A stretch of DNA of 64,000 bases from Escherichia coli DSM 30083 = JCM 1649 = ATCC 11775 (GCF_003697165.2 NZ_CP033092.2:3906001-3970000), one strand, 5' to 3'; numbered from the stretch's first letter, positions 39,601 through 51,133 are shown. Numbers and translations are program-made. The notes: generated from the letters alone by a model not told the origin.

Positions 39601-42507
39601 ATGCCTTTTACACTTGGTCAACGCTGGATCAGCGATACAGAAAGCGAATTGGGACTTGGAACCGTTGTCGCGGTGGATGCGCGAACTGTCACTTTACTTT
39701 TCCCATCTACTGGTGAAAACCGTCTGTACGCACGCAGTGATTCCCCCGTGACCCGCGTGATGTTCAACCCTGGTGATACCATTACCAGCCATGACGGCTG
39801 GCAGATGCAAGTCGAAGAAGTAAAAGAAGAAAATGGCTTGCTGACCTATATCGGTACTCGCCTTGATACTGAAGAGTCCGGCGTGGCCCTGCGTGAAGTT
39901 TTCCTTGATAGCAAACTGGTGTTCAGCAAACCGCAGGACCGTCTGTTTGCCGGGCAGATTGACCGTATGGACCGCTTTGCGCTGCGTTATCGCGCGCGTA
40001 AGTATTCCAGCGAACAGTTCCGTATGCCGTACAGCGGCCTGCGCGGTCAGCGTACCAGCCTGATCCCGCACCAGCTCAACATCGCTCATGATGTTGGTCG
40101 CCGCCACGCGCCGCGCGTCCTGCTGGCTGACGAAGTGGGTTTAGGGAAAACCATTGAAGCCGGGATGATCCTGCATCAGCAACTGCTCTCTGGCGCTGCT
40201 GAACGTGTGCTGATTATCGTCCCGGAAACCTTACAGCATCAGTGGCTGGTAGAAATGCTGCGCCGTTTCAACCTGCGCTTTGCGCTATTTGATGATGAGC
40301 GTTATGCCGAAGCTCAGCACGATGCTTACAACCCGTTCGACACCGAACAGCTGGTGATTTGCTCGCTGGATTTTGCCCGTCGTAGCAAACAGCGTCTGGA
40401 ACATCTCTGTGAAGCCGAGTGGGACCTGCTGGTGGTCGATGAAGCGCATCACCTGGTGTGGAGCGAAGATGCGCCGAGCCGTGAATATCAGGCCATTGAA
40501 CAACTGGCAGAGCACGTGCCCGGCGTTCTGCTGCTGACCGCAACCCCGGAACAACTGGGGATGGAAAGCCACTTCGCCCGTCTGCGTCTGCTGGACCCGA
40601 ACCGTTTCCACGATTTTGCGCAATTCGTTGAAGAGCAGAAAAATTATCGTCCGGTTGCGGACGCCGTTGCCATGCTGCTGGCTGGTAACAAACTCAGCAA
40701 TGACGAACTGAACATGCTCGGTGAGATGATCGGCGAGCAGGATATCGAGCCGCTGTTGCAAGCAGCAAACAGCGACAGCGAAGATGCCCAGAGCGCCCGT
40801 CAGGAGCTGGTTTCGATGCTGATGGATCGCCACGGCACCAGCCGCGTGCTGTTCCGTAACACCCGTAACGGTGTGAAAGGCTTCCCGAAACGCGAGCTGC
40901 ACACCATTAAGCTGCCGCTGCCGACGCAGTATCAGACGGCTATTAAAGTCTCCGGCATTATGGGCGCACGCAAAAGTGCGGAAGATCGCGCTCGCGATAT
41001 GCTCTACCCGGAGCGTATTTATCAGGAATTTGAAGGTGATAACGCCACCTGGTGGAACTTCGATCCGCGCGTTGAGTGGCTGATGGGCTACCTGACCAGC
41101 CATCGCTCTCAGAAAGTGCTGGTGATCTGCGCCAAAGCTGCCACTGCGCTGCAACTGGAGCAGGTACTGCGCGAACGTGAAGGTATTCGCGCCGCGGTAT
41201 TCCACGAAGGTATGTCGATTATCGAACGTGACCGCGCTGCCGCCTGGTTTGCCGAAGAAGACACCGGCGCGCAGGTACTGCTGTGCTCGGAAATCGGTTC
41301 TGAAGGACGTAACTTCCAGTTCGCCAGCCACATGGTAATGTTTGACCTGCCATTCAACCCGGATCTGCTGGAGCAGCGTATTGGGCGTCTGGATCGTATC
41401 GGTCAGGCGCACGATATTCAGATCCATGTGCCTTATCTGGAAAAAACTGCTCAGTCGGTGCTGGTGCGCTGGTATCACGAAGGTCTGGATGCATTCGAGC
41501 ACACCTGCCCGACCGGACGCACTATTTACGATAGCGTATACAACGATCTGATTAACTATCTGGCTTCACCGGATCAAACCGAAGGCTTTGACGATCTGAT
41601 CAAAAACTGCCGCGAGCAACATGAAGCGCTGAAAGCACAGCTGGAACAAGGTCGTGACCGCCTGCTGGAAATCCATTCCAACGGTGGCGAAAAAGCCCAG
41701 GCACTGGCAGAAAGCATTGAAGAGCAGGATGACGATACCAACCTGATCGCCTTCGCCATGAACCTGTTCGATATTATCGGTATCAATCAGGACGATCGCG
41801 GCGACAACATGATCGTGCTGACGCCGTCCGATCATATGCTGGTGCCGGACTTCCCTGGCCTGTCGGAAGATGGCATCACCATCACCTTCGACCGTGAAGT
41901 GGCGCTGGCGCGTGAAGATGCACAGTTTATTACCTGGGAGCATCCGCTGATCCGCAACGGTCTGGATCTGATCCTTTCTGGCGATACCGGTAGCAGCACG
42001 ATTTCACTGTTGAAAAACAAAGCGTTGCCGGTAGGTACGCTGTTGGTGGAACTGATTTATGTGGTTGAAGCCCAGGCTCCGAAGCAGTTGCAGCTCAACC
42101 GCTTCCTGCCACCGACGCCGGTACGTATGCTGCTGGATAAAAACGGCAACAACCTGGCGGCGCAGGTAGAGTTTGAAACCTTTAACCGCCAGCTTAACGC
42201 GGTTAACCGTCACACCGGCAGCAAGCTGGTTAACGCCGTGCAGCAGGATGTTCACGCTATCCTTCAGCTGGGGGAAGCGCAGATCGAGAAATCTGCCCGT
42301 GCATTGATTGATGCAGCGCGTAACGAAGCCGACGAAAAACTGTCTGCCGAGCTGTCTCGTCTGGAAGCGCTGCGTGCAGTTAACCCGAACATTCGTGACG
42401 ACGAACTGACCGCCATTGAGAGCAACCGTCAGCAGGTAATGGAAAGCCTGGATCAGGCAGGCTGGCGTCTGGATGCCCTGCGTTTGATCGTTGTGACGCA
42501 TCAGTAA
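39601..42507 (+). CDS. rapA: RNA polymerase recycling ATPase RapA
   Basis: RapA (HepA) is a SWI2/SNF2-type ATPase bound to RNA polymerase that helps recycle stalled or post-termination complexes. It has 968 residues with two N-terminal Tudor-like modules (about 1-107). The helicase core follows, with Walker [13 protein letters not shown] (near 177) and DEAHH (near 280). The second RecA lobe has [15 protein letters not shown] and [11 protein letters not shown] near 590. RapA-specific domains fill the C-terminus. rluA follows 11 bases later and is probably co-transcribed. Confidence 0.97.
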
Positions 42508-42518
42508 CGGAGCCGAAG

Positions 42519-43178
42519 ATGGGGATGGAAAACTACAATCCGCCGCAGGACCCCTGGCTGGTTGTCCTGTATCAGGATGACCATATTATGGTGGTCAACA
42601 AGCCGAGCGGTTTGTTGTCTGTGCCGGGTCGTCTGGAAGAGCACAAAGACAGCGTGATGACGCGCATTCAGCGTGATTATCCGCAGGCAGAATCGGTGCA
42701 TCGTCTGGATATGGCTACCAGCGGCGTGATTGTAGTGGCGCTGACCAAAGCCGCGGAGCGGGAGTTAAAACGCCAGTTCCGCGAGCGCGAGCCGAAAAAG
42801 CAGTATGTGGCCCGCGTCTGGGGGCATCCATCCCCTGCGGAAGGTCTGGTGGATCTGCCGCTGATTTGCGACTGGCCAAACCGCCCGAAACAGAAAGTCT
42901 GTTACGAAACAGGTAAACCTGCGCAGACGGAATATGAAGTGGTGGAATATGCAGCGGATAACACGGCAAGAGTGGTGTTAAAACCGATTACCGGGCGTTC
43001 GCATCAGCTGCGTGTGCATATGCTGGCGCTGGGTCATCCGATTCTCGGCGATCGTTTTTATGCATCACCAGAAGCGAGAGCAATGGCACCGCGTTTGTTG
43101 CTACATGCAGAGATGCTGACGATTACCCATCCGGCGTATGGCAATAGTATGACGTTTAAAGCACCAGCGGATTTTTAA
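42519..43178 (+). CDS. rluA: Dual-specificity pseudouridine synthase RluA
   Basis: RluA makes pseudouridine 746 in 23S rRNA and pseudouridine 32 in several tRNAs. It has 219 residues. The catalytic aspartate sits in HRLDMATSGV near residue 64, and the family stretches PITGRSHQLRVHM and LHAEMLTITHP follow. It lies 11 bases after rapA. In K-12 the small ORFs yabP and yabQ lie between rluA and djlA; here only 149 bases with REP elements separate them. Confidence 0.97.
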   Translation: MGMENYNPPQDPWLVVLYQDDHIMVVNKPSGLLSVPGRLEEHKDSVMTRIQRDYPQAESVHRLDMATSGVIVVALTKAAERELKRQFREREPKKQYVARVWGHPSPAEGLVDLPLICDWPNRPKQKVCYETGKPAQTEYEVVEYAADNTARVVLKPITGRSHQLRVHMLALGHPILGDRFYASPEARAMAPRLLLHAEMLTITHPAYGNSMTFKAPADF

Positions 43179-43200
43179 TAGTCACGCTGGCGAAGTTCGG

Positions 43201-43318
43201 TAGGCCGGAGAAGGCGTTCACGCCGCATCCGGCAATTTTGCGCCGATTGTCTGATGCTGCTCGCCGGATGCGACGCTGGCGCGTCTTATCCGGCCTACCG
43301 CGTCTTATCAGGCCTACA
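43201..43318. repeat. REP/BIME element between rluA and djlA
   Basis: There are two REP palindromes in opposite orientation, 43202-43232 (AGGCCGGAGAAGGC ... GCATCCGGC) and 43263-43298 (GCCGGATGCGACGC ... CTTATCCGGCCTAC), plus a half-unit to 43318. They lie between convergent genes and fill essentially the whole gap. Confidence 0.9.
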
Positions 43319-43327
43319 CGTTGAAAC

Positions 43328-44143
43328 TTATTTAAACCCTTTCTGCTGCTTTATCAGCTCATAGGCCTGCTGAATTTCCTGCGCTTTCTGCTTCGCCATC
43401 TCCATCATCTCTGGCGGCAAACCTTTCGCCACCAACTTATCGGGATGGTGTTCACTCATCAGCTTACGGTAGGCACGTTTGATGGTGGTCGCATCATCCG
43501 TCGGCTTCACGCCCAGCACATTACAGGCATCTTCCAGCGTCGGGCCACGCTGCGCTTGCTGCCAGTTACCACCGCCAGATTGCTGCTGATAACCGCCACC
43601 AAACTGTGCACCGCCCTGCATCATGCGCAAAAACTGGTCAAACTGGGCGCGGGAGATGCCTAACTCTTCGGCAATGACATACAGCACCGCCCGTTCATTC
43701 GGGTGCAGTGAACCATCAGCAAACGCCGCCTGAATCTGGATCTCCAGAAACATACGAATTAAGTCAAAACGACCAAAGCAGACACTGCGAAACTGGCGCA
43801 TCTTTTCGCGCAGCGGGTAATTGTCTGATTTTCCCACCCGGAATGCATTTTGCGCCGCAGTACGGGAAGCGCCATGCAGATTCATTCGGTCCATCAACTG
43901 ACTGGCGATATGAATATCAGCCTCCGTGACGCGACCTTTGGATTTGGTTAAATGCCCCATCACTTCAAAAGTGGTGGCAAAAAACAGCGCCTGACGCTCA
44001 CGCTGGTTGGCGAACCACGCCATTTTACGGCTACGGGCTTTATCAAACATATGGCCAATTAACAGGCCCAATACTACGCCCCAAAAGCCGCCGCCCATTA
44101 TTAAGGCCACGGCCACGCCAATGATTTTTCCCCAATACTGCAT
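43328..44143 (-). CDS. djlA: Membrane-anchored DnaK co-chaperone DjlA
   Basis: DjlA is an inner-membrane J-domain protein that stimulates DnaK and is linked to the Rcs envelope stress response. From the ATG at 44143 it has 271 residues. A single N-terminal glycine-rich membrane segment (about 7-30) is followed by a TerB-like domain, a Gly/Gln-rich linker (near 185-200) and a C-terminal J domain with the HPD motif (HHPDK, near 238). A start 31 codons upstream is possible but would put the membrane segment away from the N-terminus. It is divergent from lptD. Confidence 0.95.
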   Translation of the reverse strand: MQYWGKIIGVAVALIMGGGFWGVVLGLLIGHMFDKARSRKMAWFANQRERQALFFATTFEVMGHLTKSKGRVTEADIHIASQLMDRMNLHGASRTAAQNAFRVGKSDNYPLREKMRQFRSVCFGRFDLIRMFLEIQIQAAFADGSLHPNERAVLYVIAEELGISRAQFDQFLRMMQGGAQFGGGYQQQSGGGNWQQAQRGPTLEDACNVLGVKPTDDATTIKRAYRKLMSEHHPDKLVAKGLPPEMMEMAKQKAQEIQQAYELIKQQKGFK

Positions 44144-44397
44144 ATATTCCCCAAATCGACACACGGATATCAGGGCTATCTCCCACAATATAAAGGCGCT
44201 TTTACCCATTTCTGGCTGCGGTCTATTGTGAGACATCGCCTATAATTTGCATTATCATACCTGTCATTCAATGCCGTGCCTAACACCACAGACGCTATTC
44301 GGACAGGATTAACACTAGCGTAGAGATGACGAGTACGTTAGTCTCTGACCGTTTGTCACGCGCAACGTTACCGATGATGGAACAATAAAATCAACGT

Positions 44398-46752
44398 ATG
44401 AAAAAACGTATCCCCACTCTCCTGGCCACCATGATTGCCACCGCCCTTTATAGTCAACAGGGACTGGCAGCCGACCTCGCCTCACAGTGCATGTTGGGCG
44501 TGCCAAGCTATGACCGTCCTCTGGTACAGGGCGATACCAATGACTTACCCGTGACTATCAATGCTGACCACGCGAAAGGGGACTACCCGGATGACGCCGT
44601 GTTTACTGGCAGCGTGGATATCATGCAGGGTAACAGCCGTCTGCAGGCCGACAAAGTGCAGCTCCATCAAAAAGAGGCACCAGGACAACCGGAGCCGGTA
44701 CGTACCGTTGATGCGCTCGGTAATGTCCATTACGACGATAACCAGGTGATCCTCAAAGGGCCGAAAGGCTGGGCGAATCTGAACACCAAAGATACCAACG
44801 TCTGGGAGGGTGATTACCAGATGGTGGGTCGCCAGGGCCGCGGTAAAGCGGACCTGATGAAACAACGTGGCGAAAACCGCTATACCATTCTGGATAACGG
44901 TAGCTTTACCTCCTGTCTGCCGGGTTCTGACACCTGGAGCGTGGTAGGTAGCGAAATTATTCATGACCGCGAAGAACAAGTTGCGGAGATCTGGAACGCC
45001 CGCTTTAAGGTGGGTCCGGTACCGATCTTTTATAGCCCCTATTTGCAGTTGCCGGTGGGTGACAAACGTCGCTCTGGTTTCTTGATCCCGAACGCCAAGT
45101 ACACCACCACCAACTACTTTGAGTTCTACCTGCCATATTACTGGAACATCGCGCCAAATATGGATGCCACCATCACGCCGCATTATATGCATCGTCGTGG
45201 CAATATCATGTGGGAGAACGAATTCCGCTACCTCTCCCAGGCGGGCGCTGGCTTGATGGAACTGGACTATCTGCCTTCAGATAAAGTCTATAAAGATGAA
45301 CACCCGAACGATGACAGTTCACGTCGTTGGTTATTCTACTGGAACCACTCCGGGGTCATGGATCAGGTGTGGCGTTTCAACGTCGACTACACCAAGGTCA
45401 GCGATCCTAGCTACTTCAATGATTTCGATAACAAGTACGGTTCCAGTACCGACGGCTACGCAACGCAAAAATTCAGCGTTGGCTATGCGGTGCAAAACTT
45501 CAATGCCACCGTTTCAACCAAGCAGTTCCAGGTCTTCAGCGAGCAGAACACCAGTAGCTACTCGGCAGAACCGCAGTTAGACGTTAACTACTATCAAAAC
45601 GATGTCGGTCCTTTCGATACGCGAATTTACGGCCAGGCGGTGCACTTTGTTAACACCAGAGATGACATGCCAGAGGCGACTCGTGTTCACCTGGAACCGA
45701 CCATCAATCTGCCGCTCTCTAATAACTGGGGCAGCATCAATACTGAAGCGAAGTTGCTGGCAACCCATTATCAGCAAACCAATCTTGACTGGTATAACTC
45801 CAGAAACACGACCAAGCTGGCAGAGTCCGCTAACCGTGTAATGCCGCAGTTCAAGGTAGACGGTAGAATGGTCTTCGAGCGTGATATGGAAATGCTGGCG
45901 CCGGGCTATACCCAGACACTGGAACCACGCGCGCAGTATCTGTATGTGCCATATCGCGATCAGAGCAAAATCTATAACTACGACTCGTCGCTGCTGCAAT
46001 CTGACTACTCCGGCCTGTTCCGGGACCGGACTTACGGCGGTCTTGACCGTATTGCCTCCGCTAACCAGGTGACGACCGGTGTCACATCTCGCATATATGA
46101 TGATGCTGCCGTTGAACGTTTTAATATTTCCGTTGGTCAAATCTACTATTTCACGGAGTCTCGCACTGGCGATGACAACATAACATGGGAGAATGACGAC
46201 AAAACGGGCTCACTGGTATGGGCAGGCGATACTTACTGGCGCATCTCTGATCGTTGGGGATTGCGTGGCGGGATTCAGTACGATACACGTCTGGATAACG
46301 TAGCGACCAGTAACTCCAGCATTGAATACCGTCGGGATGAAGACCGTCTGGTACAGCTGAATTACCGTTACGCCAGCCCGGAATATATTCAGGCAACGCT
46401 GCCTAAGTACTATTCCACTGCTGAGCAATATAAGAATGGTATTTCGCAGGTAGGTGCCGTCGCCAGCTGGCCAATTGCCGATCGTTGGTCCATTGTTGGG
46501 GCCTACTACTACGACACCAATGCGAACAAGCAAGCCGACTCTATGTTAGGTGTGCAATACAGCTCCTGCTGCTATGCGATTCGCGTCGGTTACGAGCGGA
46601 AGCTGAACGGTTGGGATAACGATAAACAACATGCGGTATATGACAACGCAATCGGCTTTAACATCGAACTTCGCGGCCTGAGCTCCAACTACGGTCTGGG
46701 TACGCAAGAGATGCTGCGTTCGAACATTCTGCCGTATCAAAACACTTTGTGA
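44398..46752 (+). CDS. lptD: LPS-assembly outer-membrane protein LptD
   Basis: LptD is the essential beta-barrel that, plugged by LptE, inserts lipopolysaccharide into the outer leaflet. It has 784 residues. The signal peptide (MKKRIPTLLATMIATALYSQ...) ends at about residue 24. A periplasmic jellyroll domain follows, and the C-terminal two thirds form the 26-strand barrel. The four cysteines needed for disulfide-controlled maturation are present: near 31 (SQCMLG), 173 (TSCLPG) and the pair near 724-725 (SSCCYA). surA, its folding chaperone gene, follows after 52 bases. Confidence 0.97.
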   Translation: MKKRIPTLLATMIATALYSQQGLAADLASQCMLGVPSYDRPLVQGDTNDLPVTINADHAKGDYPDDAVFTGSVDIMQGNSRLQADKVQLHQKEAPGQPEPVRTVDALGNVHYDDNQVILKGPKGWANLNTKDTNVWEGDYQMVGRQGRGKADLMKQRGENRYTILDNGSFTSCLPGSDTWSVVGSEIIHDREEQVAEIWNARFKVGPVPIFYSPYLQLPVGDKRRSGFLIPNAKYTTTNYFEFYLPYYWNIAPNMDATITPHYMHRRGNIMWENEFRYLSQAGAGLMELDYLPSDKVYKDEHPNDDSSRRWLFYWNHSGVMDQVWRFNVDYTKVSDPSYFNDFDNKYGSSTDGYATQKFSVGYAVQNFNATVSTKQFQVFSEQNTSSYSAEPQLDVNYYQNDVGPFDTRIYGQAVHFVNTRDDMPEATRVHLEPTINLPLSNNWGSINTEAKLLATHYQQTNLDWYNSRNTTKLAESANRVMPQFKVDGRMVFERDMEMLAPGYTQTLEPRAQYLYVPYRDQSKIYNYDSSLLQSDYSGLFRDRTYGGLDRIASANQVTTGVTSRIYDDAAVERFNISVGQIYYFTESRTGDDNITWENDDKTGSLVWAGDTYWRISDRWGLRGGIQYDTRLDNVATSNSSIEYRRDEDRLVQLNYRYASPEYIQATLPKYYSTAEQYKNGISQVGAVASWPIADRWSIVGAYYYDTNANKQADSMLGVQYSSCCYAIRVGYERKLNGWDNDKQHAVYDNAIGFNIELRGLSSNYGLGTQEMLRSNILPYQNTL

Positions 46753-46804
46753 TTTGTTGATTTACCACGTAATCCGCAGTGCGGTTAATTGAAATGGAAA
46801 AAGT

Positions 46805-48091
46805 ATGAAGAACTGGAAAACGCTGCTTCTCGGTATCGCCATGATCGCGAATACCAGTTTCGCTGCCCCCCAGGTAGTCGATAAAGTCGCAGCCGTCGTC
46901 AATAACGGCGTCGTGCTGGAAAGCGACGTTGATGGATTAATGCAGTCGGTAAAACTGAACGCTGCTCAGGCAAGGCAGCAACTTCCTGATGACGCGACGC
47001 TGCGCCACCAAATCATGGAACGTTTGATCATGGATCAAATCATCCTGCAGATGGGGCAGAAAATGGGAGTGAAAATCTCCGATGAGCAGCTGGATCAGGC
47101 GATTGCTAACATCGCGAAACAGAACAACATGACGCTGGATCAGATGCGCAGCCGTCTGGCTTACGATGGTCTGAACTACAACACCTATCGTAACCAGATC
47201 CGCAAAGAGATGATTATCTCTGAAGTGCGTAACAACGAGGTGCGTCGTCGCATCACCATCCTGCCGCAGGAAGTCGAATCCCTGGCGCAGCAAGTGGGTA
47301 ACCAAAACGACGCCAGCACTGAGCTGAACCTGAGCCACATCCTGATCCCGCTGCCGGAAAACCCGACCTCTGATCAGGTGAACGAAGCGGAAAGCCAGGC
47401 ACGCGCCATTGTCGATCAGGCGCGTAACGGCGCTGATTTCGGTAAGCTGGCGATTGCTCATTCTGCCGACCAGCAGGCGCTGAACGGCGGCCAGATGGGC
47501 TGGGGCCGTATTCAGGAGTTGCCGGGGATCTTCGCCCAGGCATTAAGCACCGCGAAGAAAGGCGACATTGTTGGCCCGATTCGTTCCGGCGTTGGCTTCC
47601 ATATTCTGAAAGTTAACGACCTGCGCGGCGAAAGCAAAAATATCTCGGTGACCGAAGTCCATGCTCGCCATATTCTGCTGAAACCGTCGCCGATCATGAC
47701 TGACGAACAGGCCCGCGTGAAACTGGAACAGATTGCTGCCGATATCAAGAGTGGTAAAACGACTTTTGCTGCCGCAGCGAAAGAGTTCTCTCAGGATCCA
47801 GGCTCTGCTAACCAGGGCGGTGATCTCGGCTGGGCTACACCAGATATTTTCGATCCGGCCTTCCGTGACGCCCTGACCCGCCTGAACAAAGGTCAAATGA
47901 GTGCACCGGTTCACTCTTCATTCGGCTGGCATTTAATCGAACTGCTGGATACCCGTAATGTCGATAAAACCGACGCGGCACAGAAAGATCGTGCATACCG
48001 CATGCTGATGAACCGTAAGTTCTCGGAAGAAGCAGCAAGCTGGATGCAGGAACAACGTGCCAGCGCCTACGTTAAAATCCTGAGCAACTAA
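46805..48091 (+). CDS. surA: Periplasmic chaperone/peptidyl-prolyl isomerase SurA
   Basis: SurA escorts unfolded outer-membrane proteins, LptD among them, across the periplasm to the BAM complex. It has 428 residues: a signal peptide (1-20, ending TSFAAP), an N-terminal chaperone domain, two parvulin domains (about 172-275 and 283-383) and a C-terminal helix. Both parvulin repeats show the SHILI/RHILL opening and GGDLGW/GGQMGW turns. Its stop overlaps the pdxA ATG by one base (TAATG). Confidence 0.97.
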
Positions 48092-49080
48092 TGGTTAAAA
48101 CCCAACGTGTTGTGATCACTCCCGGCGAGCCCGCCGGGATTGGCCCGGACTTAATTGTCCAGCTTGCACAGCGTGAGTGGCCAGTCGAACTGGTTGTTTG
48201 TGCCGATGCCACTCTCCTTACCGACCGGGCAGCGATGCTCGGTTTGCCGCTCACCCTCCGCCCTTATTCCCCCAACTCCCCTGCACAACCGCAAACTGCG
48301 GGCACATTAACGCTACTTCCTGTCGCGCTACGTGAATCTGTCACTGTGGGGCAGTTAGCAGTTGAAAATGGGCACTATGTGGTGGAAACGCTGGCGCGAG
48401 CGTGTGATGGCTGTCTGAACGGTGAATTTGCTGCGCTGATCACAGGCCCCGTGCATAAAGGCGTCATTAACGACGCAGGCATTCCGTTTACCGGGCATAC
48501 CGAGTTTTTCGAAGAGCGTTCGCAGGCGAAAAAAGTGGTGATGATGCTGGCGACCGAAGAACTTCGCGTGGCGCTGGCAACGACGCATTTACCGCTGCGC
48601 GATATTGCAGATGCTATCACCCCTGCCCTTTTGCACGAAGTGATTGCTATTTTGCATCACGATTTGCGGACCAAATTTGGTATTGCCGAACCGCGCATTC
48701 TGGTCTGCGGGCTGAATCCGCACGCGGGCGAAGGCGGTCATATGGGTACGGAAGAGATAGACACCATTATTCCGGTACTCAACGAGCTGCGGGAACAGGG
48801 GATGAAACTCAACGGGCCGCTGCCTGCCGATACCCTGTTTCAGCCGAAATATCTCGATAACGCCGACGCCGTGCTGGCGATGTACCACGATCAGGGTCTT
48901 CCCGTGCTAAAATACCAGGGCTTCGGGCGCGGTGTGAACATTACGCTGGGCCTGCCCTTTATTCGCACATCAGTGGACCACGGCACCGCGCTTGAACTGG
49001 CGGGACGTGGTAAAGCCGATGTCGGCAGTTTTATTACGGCGCTTAATCTCGCCATCAAAATGATTGTTAACACCCAATGA
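48091..49080 (+). CDS. pdxA: 4-hydroxythreonine-4-phosphate dehydrogenase PdxA
   Basis: PdxA is an NAD-dependent, metal-requiring enzyme of pyridoxal 5'-phosphate synthesis. It oxidises 4-phosphohydroxy-L-threonine. It has 329 residues. The family signature includes [12 protein letters not shown] at the N-terminus, the metal-binding histidine in TGHTEFFEE (near 135), [10 protein letters not shown] (near 208) and [20 protein letters not shown] (near 265). It overlaps surA by one base and rsmA by four, inside the surA-pdxA-rsmA-apaGH operon. Confidence 0.97.
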
Positions 49081-49898
49081 ATAATCGAGTCCACCAGGGC
49101 CACTTAGCCCGTAAACGCTTCGGGCAAAACTTTCTCAACGATCAGTTCGTGATCGACAGCATTGTTTCTGCCATTAACCCGCAGAAGGGCCAGGCGATGG
49201 TCGAAATCGGCCCCGGTCTGGCGGCATTGACCGAACCGGTCGGCGAACGTCTGGACCAGCTGACGGTCATCGAACTTGACCGCGATCTGGCGGCACGTCT
49301 GCAAACGCATCCATTCTTAGGCCCGAAACTGACGATTTATCAGCAGGATGCGATGACCTTTAACTTTGGCGAACTGGCCGCGAAAATGGGCCAGCCGCTG
49401 CGTGTTTTCGGCAACCTGCCTTATAACATCTCCACGCCGTTGATGTTCCATCTGTTTAGCTATACTGATGCCATTGCCGACATGCACTTTATGTTGCAAA
49501 AAGAAGTGGTGAATCGTCTGGTTGCAGGACCGAACAGCAAGGCGTATGGTCGATTAAGCGTCATGGCGCAATACTATTGCAACGTGATCCCGGTGCTGGA
49601 AGTACCGCCGTCAGCCTTTACACCACCACCCAAAGTGGATTCCGCCGTCGTGCGCCTGGTTCCTCATGCAACGATGCCTCACCCGGTTAAAGATGTTCGC
49701 GTGTTGAGCCGCATCACCACTGAAGCCTTTAACCAGCGTCGTAAAACCATTCGTAACAGCCTCGGCAACCTGTTTAGCGTCGAGGTGTTAACGGGAATGG
49801 GGATCGACCCGGCGATGCGAGCGGAAAATATCTCTGTCGCGCAATATTGCCAGATGGCGAACTATCTGGCGGAGAACGCGCCTTTGCAGGAGAGTTAA
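49077..49898 (+). CDS. rsmA: 16S rRNA dimethyladenosine transferase RsmA (KsgA)
   Basis: RsmA dimethylates the adjacent adenosines A1518 and A1519 of 16S rRNA during late 30S assembly; its loss gives kasugamycin resistance. It has 273 residues. The SAM-binding [11 protein letters not shown] is near residue 42 and the catalytic NLPYNIST near 113. The start overlaps the pdxA stop by four bases, and apaG begins two bases after its stop. The sequence looks fully intact. Confidence 0.97.
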
Positions 49899-49900
49899 CG

Positions 49901-50278
49901 ATGATCAATTCGCCCCGAGTGTGTATTCAGGTTCAAAGCGTCTACATTGAGGCCCAATCTTCACCTGATAATGAACGTTACGTTTTTGCTTATACCGTAA
50001 CCATACGCAATCTGGGGCGAGCGCCAGTGCAGTTGTTGGGGCGTTACTGGCTGATCACCAATGGCAATGGCCGTGAAACCGAAGTCCAGGGCGAAGGAGT
50101 GGTTGGCGTCCAGCCACTTATCGCGCCTGGCGAAGAGTACCAGTACACCAGCGGTGCAATCATTGAAACCCCGCTGGGCACCATGCAGGGTCACTACGAA
50201 ATGATCGATGAAAATGGCGTCCCTTTCAGCATCGACATTCCCGTATTCCGACTCGCCGTTCCCACACTCATTCATTAA
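49901..50278 (+). CDS. apaG: ApaG family protein
   Basis: ApaG is a small protein with a fibronectin III-like beta-sandwich fold. Its molecular role is uncertain, although mutants affect Co2+ and Mg2+ handling. It has 125 residues from MINSPRVCIQV. The conserved core YTVTIRNLG and the glycine-rich GEGVVG ... PGEEYQYTSG ... GTMQGHYEM are present. It lies two bases after rsmA and six before apaH in the same operon. Confidence 0.94.
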   Translation: MINSPRVCIQVQSVYIEAQSSPDNERYVFAYTVTIRNLGRAPVQLLGRYWLITNGNGRETEVQGEGVVGVQPLIAPGEEYQYTSGAIIETPLGTMQGHYEMIDENGVPFSIDIPVFRLAVPTLIH

Positions 50279-50284
50279 AAGAAT

Positions 50285-51133
50285 ATGGCGACATACCTTA
50301 TTGGCGACGTTCATGGTTGTTACGATGAACTGATCGCATTGCTGCATAAAGTAGAATTTACCCCTGGGAAAGATACCCTCTGGCTGACGGGCGATCTGGT
50401 CGCGCGCGGCCCGGGTTCGCTGGATGTTCTGCGCTATGTGAAATCCTTAGGCGACAGCGTACGTCTGGTGCTGGGTAATCACGATCTGCATCTGCTGGCG
50501 GTATTTGCCGGGATCAGCCGCAATAAACCGAAAGATCGCCTGACACCGCTGCTGGAAGCGCCGGATGCCGACGAGCTGCTTAACTGGCTGCGTCGCCAGC
50601 CTTTGCTGCAAATCGACAAAGAGAAAAAGTTAGTGATGGCCCACGCCGGGATCACGCCGCAGTGGGATCTGCAGACAGCCAAAGAGTGCGCGCGCGATGT
50701 AGAAGCGGTGCTGTCGAGTGACTCCTATCCCTTCTTCCTTGATGCCATGTACGGCGATATGCCAAATAACTGGTCGCCGGAATTGCGGGGGCTGGGAAGA
50801 CTGCGTTTTATCACCAACGCCTTTACCCGTATGCGTTTTTGCTTCCCGAACGGTCAACTGGATATGTACAGCAAAGAATCGCCGGAAGAGGCCCCTGCCC
50901 CACTGAAACCGTGGTTTGCGATTCCTGGCCCCGTCGCTGAAGAGTACAACATCGCCTTTGGTCACTGGGCATCGCTGGAAGGCAAAGGTACGCCGGAAGG
51001 TATTTACGCGCTGGATACCGGCTGCTGCTGGGGTGGTACATTAACCTGCCTGCGCTGGGAAGATAAACAGTATTTTGTCCAGCCGTCGAACCGGCATAAG
51101 GATTTGAGTGAGGGAGAGGCGGTAGCGTCTTAA
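50285..51133 (+). CDS. apaH: Diadenosine tetraphosphatase ApaH
   Basis: ApaH symmetrically cleaves Ap4A to two ADP and removes NpN caps from RNA 5' ends. It is a metallophosphoesterase of 282 residues with GDVHGCYDE (residue 7), GDLVARGPGS (near 37) and GNHDLH (near 63). The C-terminus ends SEGEAVAS, two residues longer than the K-12 protein as I recall it. The change falls exactly where the ccd locus abuts: the last four bases overlap the end of the convergent ccdB pseudogene. Confidence 0.96.
   Translation: MATYLIGDVHGCYDELIALLHKVEFTPGKDTLWLTGDLVARGPGSLDVLRYVKSLGDSVRLVLGNHDLHLLAVFAGISRNKPKDRLTPLLEAPDADELLNWLRRQPLLQIDKEKKLVMAHAGITPQWDLQTAKECARDVEAVLSSDSYPFFLDAMYGDMPNNWSPELRGLGRLRFITNAFTRMRFCFPNGQLDMYSKESPEEAPAPLKPWFAIPGPVAEEYNIAFGHWASLEGKGTPEGIYALDTGCCWGGTLTCLRWEDKQYFVQPSNRHKDLSEGEAVAS

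Noticed and set aside
40285..41502. 405-codon open frame antisense to rapA
   Set aside because: Shadow of the strongly biased rapA coding sequence, with no recognisable protein features.
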